Shown here: one piece after another, positions 1-13,600 of the stretch | Position numbering within the stretch: position 1 is the first letter of the stretch | Layout of the letters: each line of letters begins with the position of its first letter | DNA from: Allacma fusca | Lineage: Eukaryota > Arthropoda > Collembola > Symphypleona > Sminthuridae | NCBI GenBank assembly: GCA_947179485.1 | Contig: OX359250.1 | Coordinates: 46,721,450-46,785,449 of the forward strand | Direction of reading: 5' to 3' | DNA length: 64,000 bases | Notes under the pieces: model-generated | Seen by the model: the letters and a program-made list of their open reading frames with translations, nothing else | What the model was told of the DNA's origin: nothing | The model's database searches: none | Translations under genes and position numbers: made by a program

Positions 1-741
1 CGTAAACAGTCTAAATATGTGGCTCTCAGAAGTAAATGCAAGGAAAATCCAATTGTTTTGTAATAGGGTTTAGTTGGTAAACGTCCCTGAGACCATTTAC
101 TGTGTCTATCTATCCGTACTGTACGTACATACAGTAGTAGAATGTCCTTTTGTTTCCGGATAGTCTCATTGTAGGTTCATAGATTCACATATGTATGTAA
201 TTATATGTAAAGGGCCAGGGGATATGAGTAAGTGAGCACATCTCTGATGTTCTACGGCGGATCCTTTAATCGGATTACTGTAACGTCGACGGCTCTCTGC
301 TGATCTCTCCCATGAATAGCCCGATACGATATACATGTGCTTTACTCATTTGTCAGATCGTCATTGTATGACGCTTGGGAGGACAAGAGAAAGCAATTAT
401 TCTGTAAAGGGGAATTGAGTGCGGTCTGTGACAGAGCTCCCATTACATGCCAAAGTCAGAGACTAGCATATGACCAGCTGGCTAGTTACTTTACTTACTT
501 ACGTTGTGTCCAACCACTGCACATCCTTCCATTTTCTATCCGATTAAAAGTCTATCTTCTCATCCCGAACATCCGACTTAACTACTATTCTATATGGAGG
601 TCCACACACCATATGGACAACTTTCAGGATACCTTCCCACCATAATATTATTTTATTTCAATTAATGTCCCATCTCTGTGACTTCCCTCACTTTTTCACC
701 AACATTTGGCGAAAAGATAAGGCACCTCCGATAAGCTTCTA

Positions 742-767
742 ACACACACACACACACACACACACAC
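742..767. repeat. (AC)13 microsatellite
   Basis: Perfect AC dinucleotide tract in the non-coding region upstream of exon 1. Confidence 0.95.
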
Positions 768-1904
768 GTTATGTATTTTCTTTTACAGGGGATTTATTTT
801 TTCAAAACATACAGGTAGGCTTGTATGGATGTAATTACGCATGTACTTACATATGTATCTGATAGTGCTCTTCCCCTTCCCTTCCCTATCTACCACTGAC
901 TCTTTGTAAAATTCAAACCAAGTGTTCACTACTCACTTTCCATCCGTACAAGACTGAAATCAGTTTTTATTTGCTAGAACTTTGGATTATTTGCTGTCAC
1001 AATGGAAGCATTTTCGTTTAGAATTTTTATCTAAATCCCTCATTTAGATGTGTCAGATGTCGAGTTAAATGCCATTGTGTGCATACATACAGTGGCTAAT
1101 GGCACAAGAACCATTCCTTCTACAGTATATTAGTGTGATCCCATAAAATGCTCAATACAGTTGAAACAGCCAAGTTTTTAAATGTGTTTAATTTTAAAGT
1201 AAGGATATTTTCTGAGTAAATAACACAACGTGTTTATTGACTGTAGTCGTTTCATCTTAGAGTCACCGTTGTAGCTCAGATTGAATGGAAAAACTGACCT
1301 GATTTTATGAATGTAGAATTTACATTGAGCGACTCCAGAGTCCCATGTTTATTGGACAATGAACTGAAGGAGGGGAAAAGACTGGATGGAGAAATTGAGA
1401 CTTCATTTTATTTACATTTGGAGCGTGTGTCTTTAGAAAGGTGTAAAGGGGGAAGTTAACTCTATGTGTGAACTCTATAGGTAATGACTCCAATGGATAG
1501 TTGTTATGGGGAAATTTATCCAGATATGTAGATATGTACATGTGCCTGTGAGTAAACTGTATGAGTGCATAAGATTGGAGGTTTTTGCTCAATGCAAGGA
1601 GTAGAAATGATGCCAAAGATGTGTAGTGTCTCGACCATTTTCAACTCGTAACTTCGGGGCACAGTTCCAATAAATTCTACAGAAGAATGCAAATGCAAAC
1701 ATGTTTTATGCACAACAGAAACTTTCCTACCTTTCCGCCTGTGTTCGTACGAGCTCACATATGTTTGTTATTCGCTCAGTGACCGTGTGCGGATATGTTT
1801 ATGGTAAAACATACTGACTCAAGTATGTAAATATATTTGGGTAGGGACTTACTTCCACACATATGGTTCGGATAGATACCTATAAATGTGTATAAATAAT
1901 TATG

Positions 1905-1930
1905 CACACACACACACACACACACACACA
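1905..1930. repeat. (CA)13 microsatellite
   Basis: Perfect CA dinucleotide tract upstream of exon 1. On the minus strand it gives a run of Cys-Val codons at the start of a spurious open frame. Confidence 0.95.
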
Positions 1931-4456
1931 TGGGGCTTGTGAGGACAGAAGAATTGATTTCGAGAAGATGTGTACATAAGTTGTACTAGACATGATATTT
2001 GTAGATACTTTGGATATGCTGCATGGGAGTCTGCAATGTCTGCATTCTCCAAGTATAAAAATGTGCAGTTTTTAGTTTGCACGCCTTCGCTAAAGCTTAT
2101 GTGGAAATCACTTGAACTCTGTTTGCAAGAAATCTTTGGCAGCGAAGTTTTTTTTTTCTCTCCGACCACTTTCCTAAAAAGGAATTGAGGAAAGATGCTG
2201 ATGGGGTGGCAAAACCTACAATCAAGGCTTTTGAATAAGAGAAAAAAAATCCTGATTATGGGGCAACTTTTATGGGATTCTGAGGAACAAACCCTTGTAT
2301 TGAGACCTATGCTAAGTGCTTTCCGGCATGGTACCCATACACAAGAATGTATAACTAGAATTTATATATGGCTCTATATATGAGTAAGCTCAAAAGTATC
2401 ATTGATTGATTCCATTCTTTCCCTCACCCTTTTGTATTTCAGTCTCAATGGAAAGAGAGCTCATTTCACTAATTGCATAAGACAGGTAGGTAGATATGTT
2501 CATAGGGTGCTTACGGGGCTTATACCTTGTCATCCAATTATCCCAGCGGTATTTGGCAATGCAATTTACAGTTTCCAAATCCTTAGAGATGTGTTGCAAC
2601 AGAGCTGGACGCATACATGATTGTATACAGACAGCTGTGATTGCCAAGATGTATATATCCCAAGTCTCATTTGATGTGTTGTGTTGCACTAGACCATTTG
2701 AGAATTTTAAAGATGCTAGGAGACCGCTGAAGTCATCATACTTGGGAAGAGGTGATGGCTTCAAAAGGTGGTAAAAAAAATAGGTAACTGCATCCATGAC
2801 CAATTTTGAGTAATGACAAAGCTATGTACATAACTTTCCTTCACAGTTCCACAACAACATGGTTTTAAGTCTTCACGGCATATCCGGCCTCCTTGCTGTT
2901 TTAATGCGGTTTCCAATAAATTTTCTCCCTCAAACACCCATGTAAAAGTTGACATGAAGCCAGACTTAGAGGAGATTTACAATTAGTATCCTTACTAGGG
3001 TTATGTATACATCCGTTGACTCTGTACCCACGTAGATACTCTCATACATAATAGTTACATATATAGGTACGCCCGGGAGCCAAGATTAACCACATATTGT
3101 GAAATCAGCTCAGTGCATTAAAACCCTTCCTGAGGAATTACCCATGGTTATGGTTGTTCCATAAAGAGTCCCTCTAAATCGGGAATCCACTCAATGAAAA
3201 CATGCATGTTTACCAAAGCTGGCTGATTATGTACTACCTCGGGCTTTCCTATCCTTCGTAATTCCCTAAACTCCGCGACTACGACTTATGTAGCTTTTTT
3301 GACCTACACGACACGAATATGTGTCACAAACAATTCATATCCCTCGTTCGGAAATTGTTCCAGTTCCAATAATAATAATTTTTTACACTGGATTTTTAAT
3401 TCAATCACTTTTCATCAAGTTCCCTTCGTCAACATCGATTTTGTAAATTGAAAATTGGTGTATAAAAATTATTATTACATCAGATCTTAATTCTGAATAC
3501 GTACTCATGTACCCGCTTACCCGATGACTCCTTAATACTTTTGAATAGAGACTTTTGAAACTGATGTAAATACAATTGGCAAGAAGTAGCGGAATTTCAA
3601 AAATAGAGTTTTCTTTCACGATCATTTTATCCTTTGGATGCTTATTAGCTCCCTGTAAAACAAGAAAAAGATCAATTTCATGGGGAAATGGTAAAGCCAG
3701 GAGACATGGTACGAACTATCATGTTGTGTGAAGATAAACCGTCAGTCGACCTGTTCTTAATAGCTAATCGATAATTGACTTTTTCTGGATCTTTCCCATT
3801 TGCGTCTCACATGAGATCTATAACGTTTTAGAATTTTCTCTCTGTCTCACGTTCCTGTCCAGGTCCCACAAATGAACGGATATTCAGATTCCCCTAGCGG
3901 AAGGACCATAGTCCCGAACTCGGGCCTTTTGAAAGGAGAGCATATTTTTGGCTCATTTCTTGGAGCTTTGTTCTTCTACAGGAGTCCTTATTACCCTGAA
4001 TCCATTTAGCGAAATGTTCCTTTTTCCAATTGACCTTTCGAGCTTAACTTGTTCGGATAATTAGATTCCTCAAGAGATATCACTGATGCGTGATCAGTGA
4101 TGACGTCCTTCCTTACATACATTCCCCGTGTATTTATGTATATTCATGTTGATGTAGTCAGGATGTGTGTTCCGAGCATAGTTTTTGAAACTAAAAGTCC
4201 CGAGGATAAGGGAGAATTGACTTCAGGTATACGACGTGACTGTTGGGTTGGCAAAGGAAAAACAATGGAAGAGAGTGTACATAGTGCAGGGAGAGGCTTC
4301 CACAGAATTCACAAATGCTAGACGTTAATTAAGGGAATTATTTCAGATCATGTGCATTAGATCCTGATAAATATAAATTAGAGATAATCCCAGTTGTTGA
4401 TTGGAATTTAAATGGGATGATTAATAATTTACTGACCTCTTTGGAATTTATTACAG

Positions 4457-4653
4457 TCGGATCCCGGAACGGGTCTCCTGCGTGCAGCCCGAGCCGGCAA
4501 TTTAGAAAAAGTACTGGAGTACCTTAAAGCTAACGTAGACATCAATACTTGTAATGCAAATGGACTAAATGCCCTCCATTTGGCTTCCAAAGATGGTCAT
4601 GTGAATGTTGTACAAGAGTTACTTGAGCGGGGAGCCAACGTTGACGCAGCCAC
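4457..4653 (+). CDS. Ank2: Ankyrin exon 1 (visible numbering): ankyrin repeats 1-2
   Basis: 197 nt, phase 0 in, phase 2 out, acceptor TTACAG, donor GTAAGT. It encodes [17 protein letters not shown] (repeat 1, the strongly conserved opening repeat of all ankyrins) and then [18 protein letters not shown] with a following GANVDAAT (repeat 2). A few residues (SDPGTG) precede repeat 1. The N-terminal residues normally found before it must come from an unseen upstream exon. Confidence 0.95.
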
Positions 4654-7600
4654 GTAAGTCCAGTTTCAGAGTTCATTTCACGGTCATCTTTTATCCCAGC
4701 ATCTCGTATACCCTCATATTTCACTTTTTTTTATTATCTTCCTAGTAGAGTATTAAGAGTTGTAAAATATAACAAAATCCCGTCAATCTCACTCCTGACC
4801 TGACGGTTTTAAAACTATACAATATTAATTCTCATTACTTGCAATATATACCGTCCTGGTTTCCCAATCAAGGCCTTCTTGCAGTCAACTAACTTGCATG
4901 TTTATATTTTCAGGAAAAAAGGCAATACTGCCCTTCATATTGCAGCTTTAGGTAAGTCCCCTTAATTTCCATTTATTGTCAGTAGATATCCTTCGTAGTT
5001 TGTACTTAAAGGTGAGCCGGGACGCTAACAGGACGGAAACTACGTCCATCTCCACCACCAATTAGAACCAAGGTCAAAGTTGTTTTTCATGTCCCTTCAG
5101 CTCATCTGAAATTCAAAAAATATAACGGAAAATATAAATAAAAAAAAGAAAAAGAATTAACCCAGCTCAAGTCATTGTGCACGGTGTTGAAAATGCTATC
5201 TTCGGTAGTCCCAGCACACTGTCCGTGCCCCTCCGCTGGCAGGCTTAAGTCCGTCCAAAGTAAAAATAATAAAATCGATAATCAAATAAGTTTTGGGAAA
5301 TTGTATTAAAGAGGAAATATGCTATGTTTACATTGTTCACGAATGAAAAGTGAACGTGGTGTTGCAATTGACACCAAGACCTACATATATCCTTACTTTA
5401 TACTACTGAATCGTTACTTGGTTGTGGAGTTGGGCCGGACCTTTGACACGATGAGGAATAGACTCAGTATTCAATTCATACGGGTTGAGACTTTTAAATT
5501 CGATAAAGAGGCAGAGAGGGCCAGCCACCAGAAGACAGTGTTGTCAAAGGGCAGTAACATATTAACCCATGGAGATGATGCATTGTGGAATCCTCCCAAT
5601 GTCCCATGCCCTATGTGTATAGTGGTCGTTTGATTTATAGTGAATTGAGAGAATAATTAATCATTGACAATGTTTGTATTGTGTAGCTGGACAAGAGGAA
5701 GTTGTGAAGCTCCTCGTTCAGCATGGAGCCAATGTCAACGTCCAGTCGTAAGTTCTCTTCATTTGCCCTAATTTATTGATACGCTTCGTACTTCCGAGGC
5801 TGATTGTAACCTTGAGGCGTAAAATATTCCTAACCCAGTCCGAGTAATACATATTAAAAGTATACTGACAACAAATGTATTGAATGTTGAATGATTTAGT
5901 GGGTCTCTAAATATGCTTGCTCTCCTGTCCACACAACACACTACATGTGTTGTGTATTCCTCCAAACTTTATGTAAGCTTGGTATTAATATAAATATGAG
6001 GGCATATGTACGGATCCCATGATAGGTTCAAAATATTTCTAACCGAGAAAGTTCGGCTCAAGTTCTGTTGTAGTAAATTATTAAACAATATTTTGATTGT
6101 AGGTTGGCGGGTTCAAAGGGTGATCGGCGTGGCTGATGTCATGACTTATTGTATACGAGCCCTTAGGAAATATTCAGCAGATTTTATGTATTTATATAAT
6201 TATTTAGAAGTAGCTCAGGTCACTCGTGGGTGGAGTACATTTTTTTGGAGGAGTCTAGTGACCTATTTAAATTTAATTCCTGAAACTATGGCAGTGACCT
6301 CAATTTGCAAAAGTTTGCCGTTGCCTTCTAGGTTAGTAGGGGAAAAAGAATTTTTGCAAGTAGTCAGACCTTGAGAGGCATATGCATCCCCGACATATAC
6401 CTTAACTAAACTACCAACGACTAATGGGTACTTACTGATAGGGCGTATTTGGTTGGTAGTTTGTAGTGTAGTAATGGTGCTATCAACTCACTCCAGACTT
6501 GTAGCGTATTCCAGTCTAATCATAGAACTAGGTTTAAGTTAGATACATGTATCAGTCCGGAATTTATGATTTTCTCGGAAAAACTATAAAAATAATTCTT
6601 GAACAATGTAAAAGTAATCATTTCAGGAAATGAGGTAGTTCTGACCTGACCTTGAATGATGCTACATCAGTGAAGTTTATAAGCAGAGACAAATTTAGGC
6701 TTGTGTCTTAATACTGTTATTTTTAGTCCAAATTTGTACTTTTACTTAAGAATTGGGTGCTAAGGAAATATGAAATTAGGAAGTTGGTATATATGTAATA
6801 ATTATTTGTATTCACTTTTTTATTAATGCTAAGCCCATTATACGGGATCCTATTGGGGTTTCCGTGGCTTTAGAATTTTTCAAAATTCATGATTCCCACA
6901 AATGATGATAAGAAAAAGTTGATGCGATATACTATTACCCGTGTCATAAACAGTTCTTTTGCCACGGGGGATTTGACTTCCGACCCGAGTAGCAATTTAC
7001 AGTAGGTTGTATGTATACTATATTTAATATGTGTTACCGTACGTATATATACGTATAAAGGATTATGTGAGTACAGGTGGTTTTCGTCTGAAGATGTATT
7101 TTGATTTGATGTGAATATTGACATTGACCCAACCCAGCCATGTGTGAAAGGAATAATTTACATTTGGTTTAATTCTTAATTTCAGTGCTGGATTTTTTAC
7201 CCCCTGCTATATGGCCGCCCAAGAAAACCATGATGGCGTCGTTAGGTATTTATTGGCTCATGGAGCAAATCAGTCCTTGGCTACCGAGGTAAGAGAGTTC
7301 TGTTCTGACATTAAAATTTTCAAAATTTCAAAACTATAATGGAAGTTATTTTAAATTTATTTTTGAAATCGTAGGATGGATTCACACCACTTGCAGTCGC
7401 CATGCAACAAGGGCACGACAAAGTCGTGGCTATTTTACTGGAGAGTGATGTCCGTGGAAAAGTTCGGCTACCAGCCCTACACATTGCAGCAAAGAAGGAT
7501 GACTGCAAAGCTGCATCTCTCCTACTCCAGAATTCTGCGAACCCGGACGTGACTTCAAAATCAAACTTCACCCCATTACATATTGCAGCCCATTATGGGA

Positions 7601-10600
7601 ATCATGGGGTAGCAGCTCTTCTCTTGGATCGAGGAGCAGATGTCAATTTTCCTGCTAAGCATCAAATTACTCCTCTTCATGTTGCTAGTAAATGGGGCAA
7701 AGCTCAGTTGGCCGCACTTCTGCTCGAGCGAGGAGCAAATATTGAGGCCAAAACTCGAGTGAGTTACACAACATACATAAATATATTTCTCAATCAAATC
7801 CTCAAATGCATTATTTTCTCAGGAAAAGCTCATGTTTGGTATTTGCTTTAGCTAGGAATAGATTCCTATGAAACGTGACAGAATTGATTCTTCAATTGAA
7901 TTGGTGCTCGATGAGTAATTATTATTATTATATTCTAGAATAATCCAAGAATTTTGAGTAGATTACTCCTCAGAAGTTGACAGATCAAAGGTCACATTAC
8001 CAAGCACAGTTTGTAGCTTGAAGAGAACAACATTACCTAAGCAAAAGTAGGAAAATTTGGGAAAGATAGAATGAGTGAGAAAAAATTTAAGCAAATATTT
8101 ACGGGTCAGAACGTATTTCAACAGTATGTATTACCCAATCTAAGCAAAAAATATAAAAACTCTGAAGTGTTGTAATCTTTTGAGTATAGTTGTTCAAGCG
8201 GAGGTAGGTTATGCTATAAGTTGTTATTTCTAAATTAATTTGATCTAACTAACTAGGTAATTAATTATTAGTGGATATGTAATATAGGGTAAATATTGGT
8301 CAAGTATATAAGTAATTGCAACATATTTTTAACAACAAAAAGTAGCCATAAGCGAAAGGCTATTATTTGAGTCTCTAATGTTAGCAGGATTTTGGAAGTG
8401 AATTGAAAATACAAAGTATAATTTTGTGTAGTTTAAAAAATATCAGAAGAATATCCCAAGACTTTGCTCACACTGTAAGGTTTAAAAGTTAAAGACTAGA
8501 AACTAAAAGTGGCTGACTCAAAATCTTTCTCACCATAATTTATTACATCTACTTATCGAATAGAAAGTTTCATAAAAATCCACTGATAATAAAATCAGGC
8601 TCGCACCTTTCTTCTTCTTTTGGGGTGATTATAGATGAGTATGACAATGATGAGCTATGCCTTGTAATTTCAGGATCAACTCACTCCTTTGCACTGTGCT
8701 GCGAGATCTGGTCATGAACAATTAGTCGATCTTCTGTTAGAGAAAGGAGCGCCTATAAGTGCCAAAACGAAAGTAAGTCCTTTTACCAATTTTACCAAAA
8801 TCCCATGCATTTTTTTTTTGTTTTCAGTTTAAAACATTTAATGAATGCATGCCGTGATTAAGGGGTAATATTCAATGCCTCAAGTTAAATAACCTCCGAA
8901 ATTCCTGTCAGTTATATTTTACTCTTGAGTATTAAAATTATGTATGATTCCATTCATTAATTGAGTCTAATTTTTTATTTCCTGGAACCGCTTAAATTTC
9001 CTCCCGGATTTAACAGAATGGTAAGCTTGTTCTCTTATTTATACAAATAATATGTAGTTAGTACTTAAATACTTTCTCTGTAACTAATGTATGTACTTTT
9101 TATATTGATTTCGAATTTACATGACCTGACCCCTTTTATTTCAGGCCTTAGTCCTTTGCATATGAGCGCTCAAGGTGACCACGTAGATGCTGCTAGAATT
9201 CTCTTGTACCATAAAGCTCCCGTGGATGACGTGACGTAAGACACGATTTTGAGTCTCCCTCCCCTGTATGGCTAGCCTTTTCTTGAAAATTGTGTTATTG
9301 TCGAATTGCTCTTGAGTACAGTTCCGAATGCTGACCATTAAGATAACTACATACGTACATATGAATAAGGTGTCTTACGCCGAACTACCTATGTCCGTGG
9401 GTCATAAATTAGCCCTGAATGTTGTTTTAGAATTGACTACCTCACCGCTCTCCACGTTGCATCTCACTGCGGTCACGTTCGCGTTGCGAAATTACTTCTG
9501 GACCGAAAAGCCGACCCGAACGCTCGTGCTCTGAATGGCTTTACGCCTCTACACATAGCTTGCAAGAAGAATAGAATCAAAGTTGTTGAGCTCCTATTGA
9601 AGAATGGAGCCCACATTGAGTCTACCACGTAAGTCCTTTGACTCATTATGTTCAATTACTTGACTAAAATCGTCCACATTCCTCCCTTCCTTCCTTCCTT
9701 CAAATGTATGTACAATTTACTCAAAGATTAACTCCAATCTAAAAAGTTATTTTGTTTTTTAAAAAAAAAAGTGAATCGGGACTGACTCCACTGCACGTAG
9801 CAAGCTTCATGGGTTGTATGAACATAGCAATTTTCCTCCTGCAGAATGGGGCTAAGCCAGACGCCGCAACGTAAGTTGAAAGTATTGTTTTTGAAACTGT
9901 AGCCTCGAAATGATGAGTCAATGTTTTAATAACATTCCTTTTTATTGATTTGTACGCAGCGTTCGAGGAGAAACACCTCTTCATTTGGCAGCACGAGCTA
10001 ATCAAACTGACATTGTGAGGATATTGTTGAGGAATGGTGCAACTGTGGATGCTCGAGCAAGGGTAAGTAAACTGACTTGTCCATTCTCCTCATGTACACT
10101 TATTTTGAATGGGTTTTTTTTTTGAGTCAGGTGTCTTGCATTTCAGTATTCCCAACAATATTAAACTTCACATTACCCAGAGAACATATTGATACTCCCC
10201 TATCATTTTTTTTTACAACTATTCCTCACTGAAATCACCTCACAACTTGAGTCCCCCCTCACTCTTTTACTCTGATTATTGGATGTCTTCATTGAATGCA
10301 CTAGAGAGAAGACAGTCACTGAACACTCTGACATAATGTTTTTCCTTGTAAACTAAGACTATGGCAAATTCTTTGATGAACGCTGACTTGTGTGAATAAT
10401 TCAGCAATGAATGCATTGCAATGTTAGTACATCCAAGGGAGCGTTTCGGTATCAAGTGTCAGACTTTCTTATTTCAAGTCATTGGCATCCGTTCCAGTCC
10501 GAGTTGTCAGTGAGTAATAATACTTCCCGTTAGGATTATTCATTTATAAATGGGGCAAATCATTTCTTAGTTCTTATTGTGAGCAGAGCGTATATAGGGC

Positions 10601-13600
10601 TCTAGTTCGGTCTTGTTTTTTTTACCAAGGTTGATTTTAAAATTATTAAAAAGTTTACTTTAGAGTGGGACTTTTCTATAAATATTTATATATTCTTACT
10701 GGGAGAATTTTTTTTTTAGCAATAATAATAATTACTAAAACATAAGCCATTGAAGCTTCAAACCGCTTAATTAACATTACTCGTGATAATGTTACTCTAT
10801 CTTGTAAATTAATGAGAATGAAGCAGTCATTCCATTCAGTTAATCCTGCTATTAATCTAGTGTGTGAGAACAAGTTGGAGTGAGTGTAGATTGTATAAAA
10901 AGATTAATTACGACAGTATAATATTTATTATTCCAAAGAATTTACTCGTCGGGGATAGTATGTACTTACACCATAGCAAATGTTTTTCCCAACACGCCTA
11001 TATACCCGTGGATTTAAAATGTAGATTTCAAAAAATAAGGGCAGACAAAGCTTGATTGAGATGTAACTAACTACTCCGGCTACGATTACTGTACCTGTGT
11101 ACATTCCTATACTTACTTTAATTTTAATTATTTTTTTATCGAAACCAAACAGGAGGAACAAACCCCGTTGCACATAGCAGCCCGGCTTGGAAACTGTGAC
11201 TTGGTCATGCTTTTGCTTCAACATGGCGCCGCGGTCGACGCCGCTACGTAAGTATTGTCAGTTGTTAATTGTGACTCATTCTATAAAGTTTTGTAACTAA
11301 CTCCAAGTCAGTGTTATAATTTTTTAAGTATGACCCGCTCAGGTGGTATTGGTGAAACTGGGAATTAATATGTGTAGTTATATATCTACAGATAAAAAAA
11401 GCATGAGTTGTAATAATCTGAGTTAGGATAATATAATACAAGTTCTACTCCCTGGAGTCGTTTCTCTTTGTTGTAATTTTATTTCTCCGTCTGCTATACT
11501 ATACCATTAAATTGGAAAAATGACAGAGGCATTTTGATAGTGCTCAATTTGAGATTTGTAATAAAAAAAAAAGGGATTGATGAAACGTTGCAGTGTGTAC
11601 TGAGGGCCTTACTACATGGAATGGTTGATGCTGACATGTTCTCATTGAATATTTCAGGAAAGAACACTACACTGCCTTGAGTATTGCTGCCAAGGAAGGA
11701 CAAGAAGAGGTAAAGCGTTTCCTCAAAAGGAAAATCAGTGATTCGGTTATAGTTAATTATGTGCTTGGTAGAATCTCACATCGAGAAGAGTGTAGTGAAG
11801 TACTTCGATGATAACTTTAGAGTCCACTTTAAAATCGTTTCAGTTATTACTCCCTTTTGCGGAATTTAATATTTATTTAGATTGTCATATATATAATTAT
11901 ACCAATTCCGCCATTTTTAAGCACCGTTCAAGTTTCAGGGCTTAAGGATCAAATTCCACGCGTTTCACATAATACATATAAAAATACTCCCCAGTGTATA
12001 TACAGCCTCGGTATATATATGCAGTGCTGGCTGTCATTTGAATTCTCAGTTTTTAATTTGAAGATTGAAAAATAAGTTTTGAGCAGCAGCAGTCAGAAAC
12101 AGCTTTTGTAACAGCTCAAGTTGCCGTGACTAATCAATTGCGAGTCACATCGGAGACAAGATGGAACCATTTCCTATTTCTGTCGATCACAGCTTAAAAA
12201 AAATCCCATGTTCCAATCAGACTTGATTTTTCATACTCCATCTTAAGATTACGTTGGGAGGAGTGATTCAATGAGACCCTTTATATTATACTTCTTTCAC
12301 TGCCACGTTTGCATTTCAAAAAGTGCCTTTGCCTTTTAGACGTTACTGTTGCCTTGTAAAGTCTCAATGTTTGTCCGCTAAATACTATTCACATCTCCTC
12401 AAATCTTTAGCTTTTACTTGCACGCTTGATGTTACCATATGTAATTCTTTTGCTCTCTGTTCAAAATATTACACATTTATCCATGTGTGGGGGGGAAAAT
12501 GGGAATAATTGAGGAACGAAGCTTATAGAATTAGTGGAGAATACTACTACTATTTATTGACGTGATCATATATATGGACAAGTACAGAATATTATTTACT
12601 TCCCCTCCCCTGCACAAGTAATTTAAAAAGCCCCAACTTGAAGGCTACTTTAAGTGTTCATGTTTACATTTAACCTTGTAAGTACACCCATTGTTAAGTA
12701 TGTTGAATAATGTCCTTATGTTTATCGAGTTTTTATTTCAAACTGTAAGTCATAGATTTAAGATCCCTTTTTGGTTGTTTCTCTCTGCAAAAACAAAAAA
12801 AAAAGCAATAACTTTACGATATTGCTGGTAATACTATTTGTCAAGCTGGGAAGTTACGTGTGTCCTTTCATGCATACAAATCTAAATTGATAAGTTTCAA
12901 GAATTAGAAAAACAAGAGTATAGTATAAATGATTGGGTTGCTGTACATGAAGTGACGTATCGGAATAAACTGCCTCTATATTATCTACTCATATTTTTTT
13001 TTATCGGAACTCCAATTTTATTCGCTCTTTATATGCTTTGCTGCACTTTTTTTTTAGATTCAGCTGCAGCTTAATCAAAGTTATCTCTCCGTTGTATGCA
13101 ATATTGTATTGTAAGGGTGCCGGCATGTACCTCGTAGATCATTTCTGTTATTAGTAGTCCATCTCGCTGTTACATCGACTTTGTCTACCTTAATTGTGTT
13201 CTATTTACTTTCAATGTCTCTCTCTCTCTCTCTCTCTTGGTATCTACTATTTCAGCTGGTTGCTTCTTTCATTTTTAAATAATTTATTACTCTATGTCCA
13301 CACGTAAGCAAAGGAAAATCTTTGTATTATCAAGTAAGCTATGTCACTAGTTATTCTCGACTCTTAGGAATTCTTTGTGAGGAACCTTTTTTATGTTAAA
13401 TTAGTCTCATTTGTAGTCTTCGAGCGAAATATGGTGTTATAACTGTGTAGCATTTATCGCTTTTAGAGAAGCTTAAAATCGTGTTGGCATCGATTTTTTT
13501 TTAGTGAGACGCAGTTATAGTTTGAACTTTGTTCTCTCAATAGACAATTATGAAAATATTGTTTTTAGTTGTTATCGTATTCTACTTTTGAGGGGATTTC

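Larger units (their letters stand above)
1..4456. other. Upstream region or 5' intron, no exon recognised
   Basis: The stretch is AT-rich with many TATG/TACATA-type words and two CA microsatellites. Exon 1 is entered at phase 0 through a TTACAG acceptor, so a coding exon with the start codon should lie further 5'. I could not recognise it here: open stretches such as 337-645 and 2399-2803 (minus) show no family similarity and no convincing splice borders joining to 4457. Confidence 0.5.

Noticed and set aside
5319-6374. Two open stretches (5319-5633 and 6006-6374) between exons 2 and 4
   Set aside because: No family similarity, no splice borders in phase, and the flanking exons already join perfectly.
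8773-9144. Direct splice from exon 6 to exon 8
   Set aside because: It shifts the frame and reaches a stop within seven codons; the 4-nt exon at 9017 restores both frame and conserved residues.
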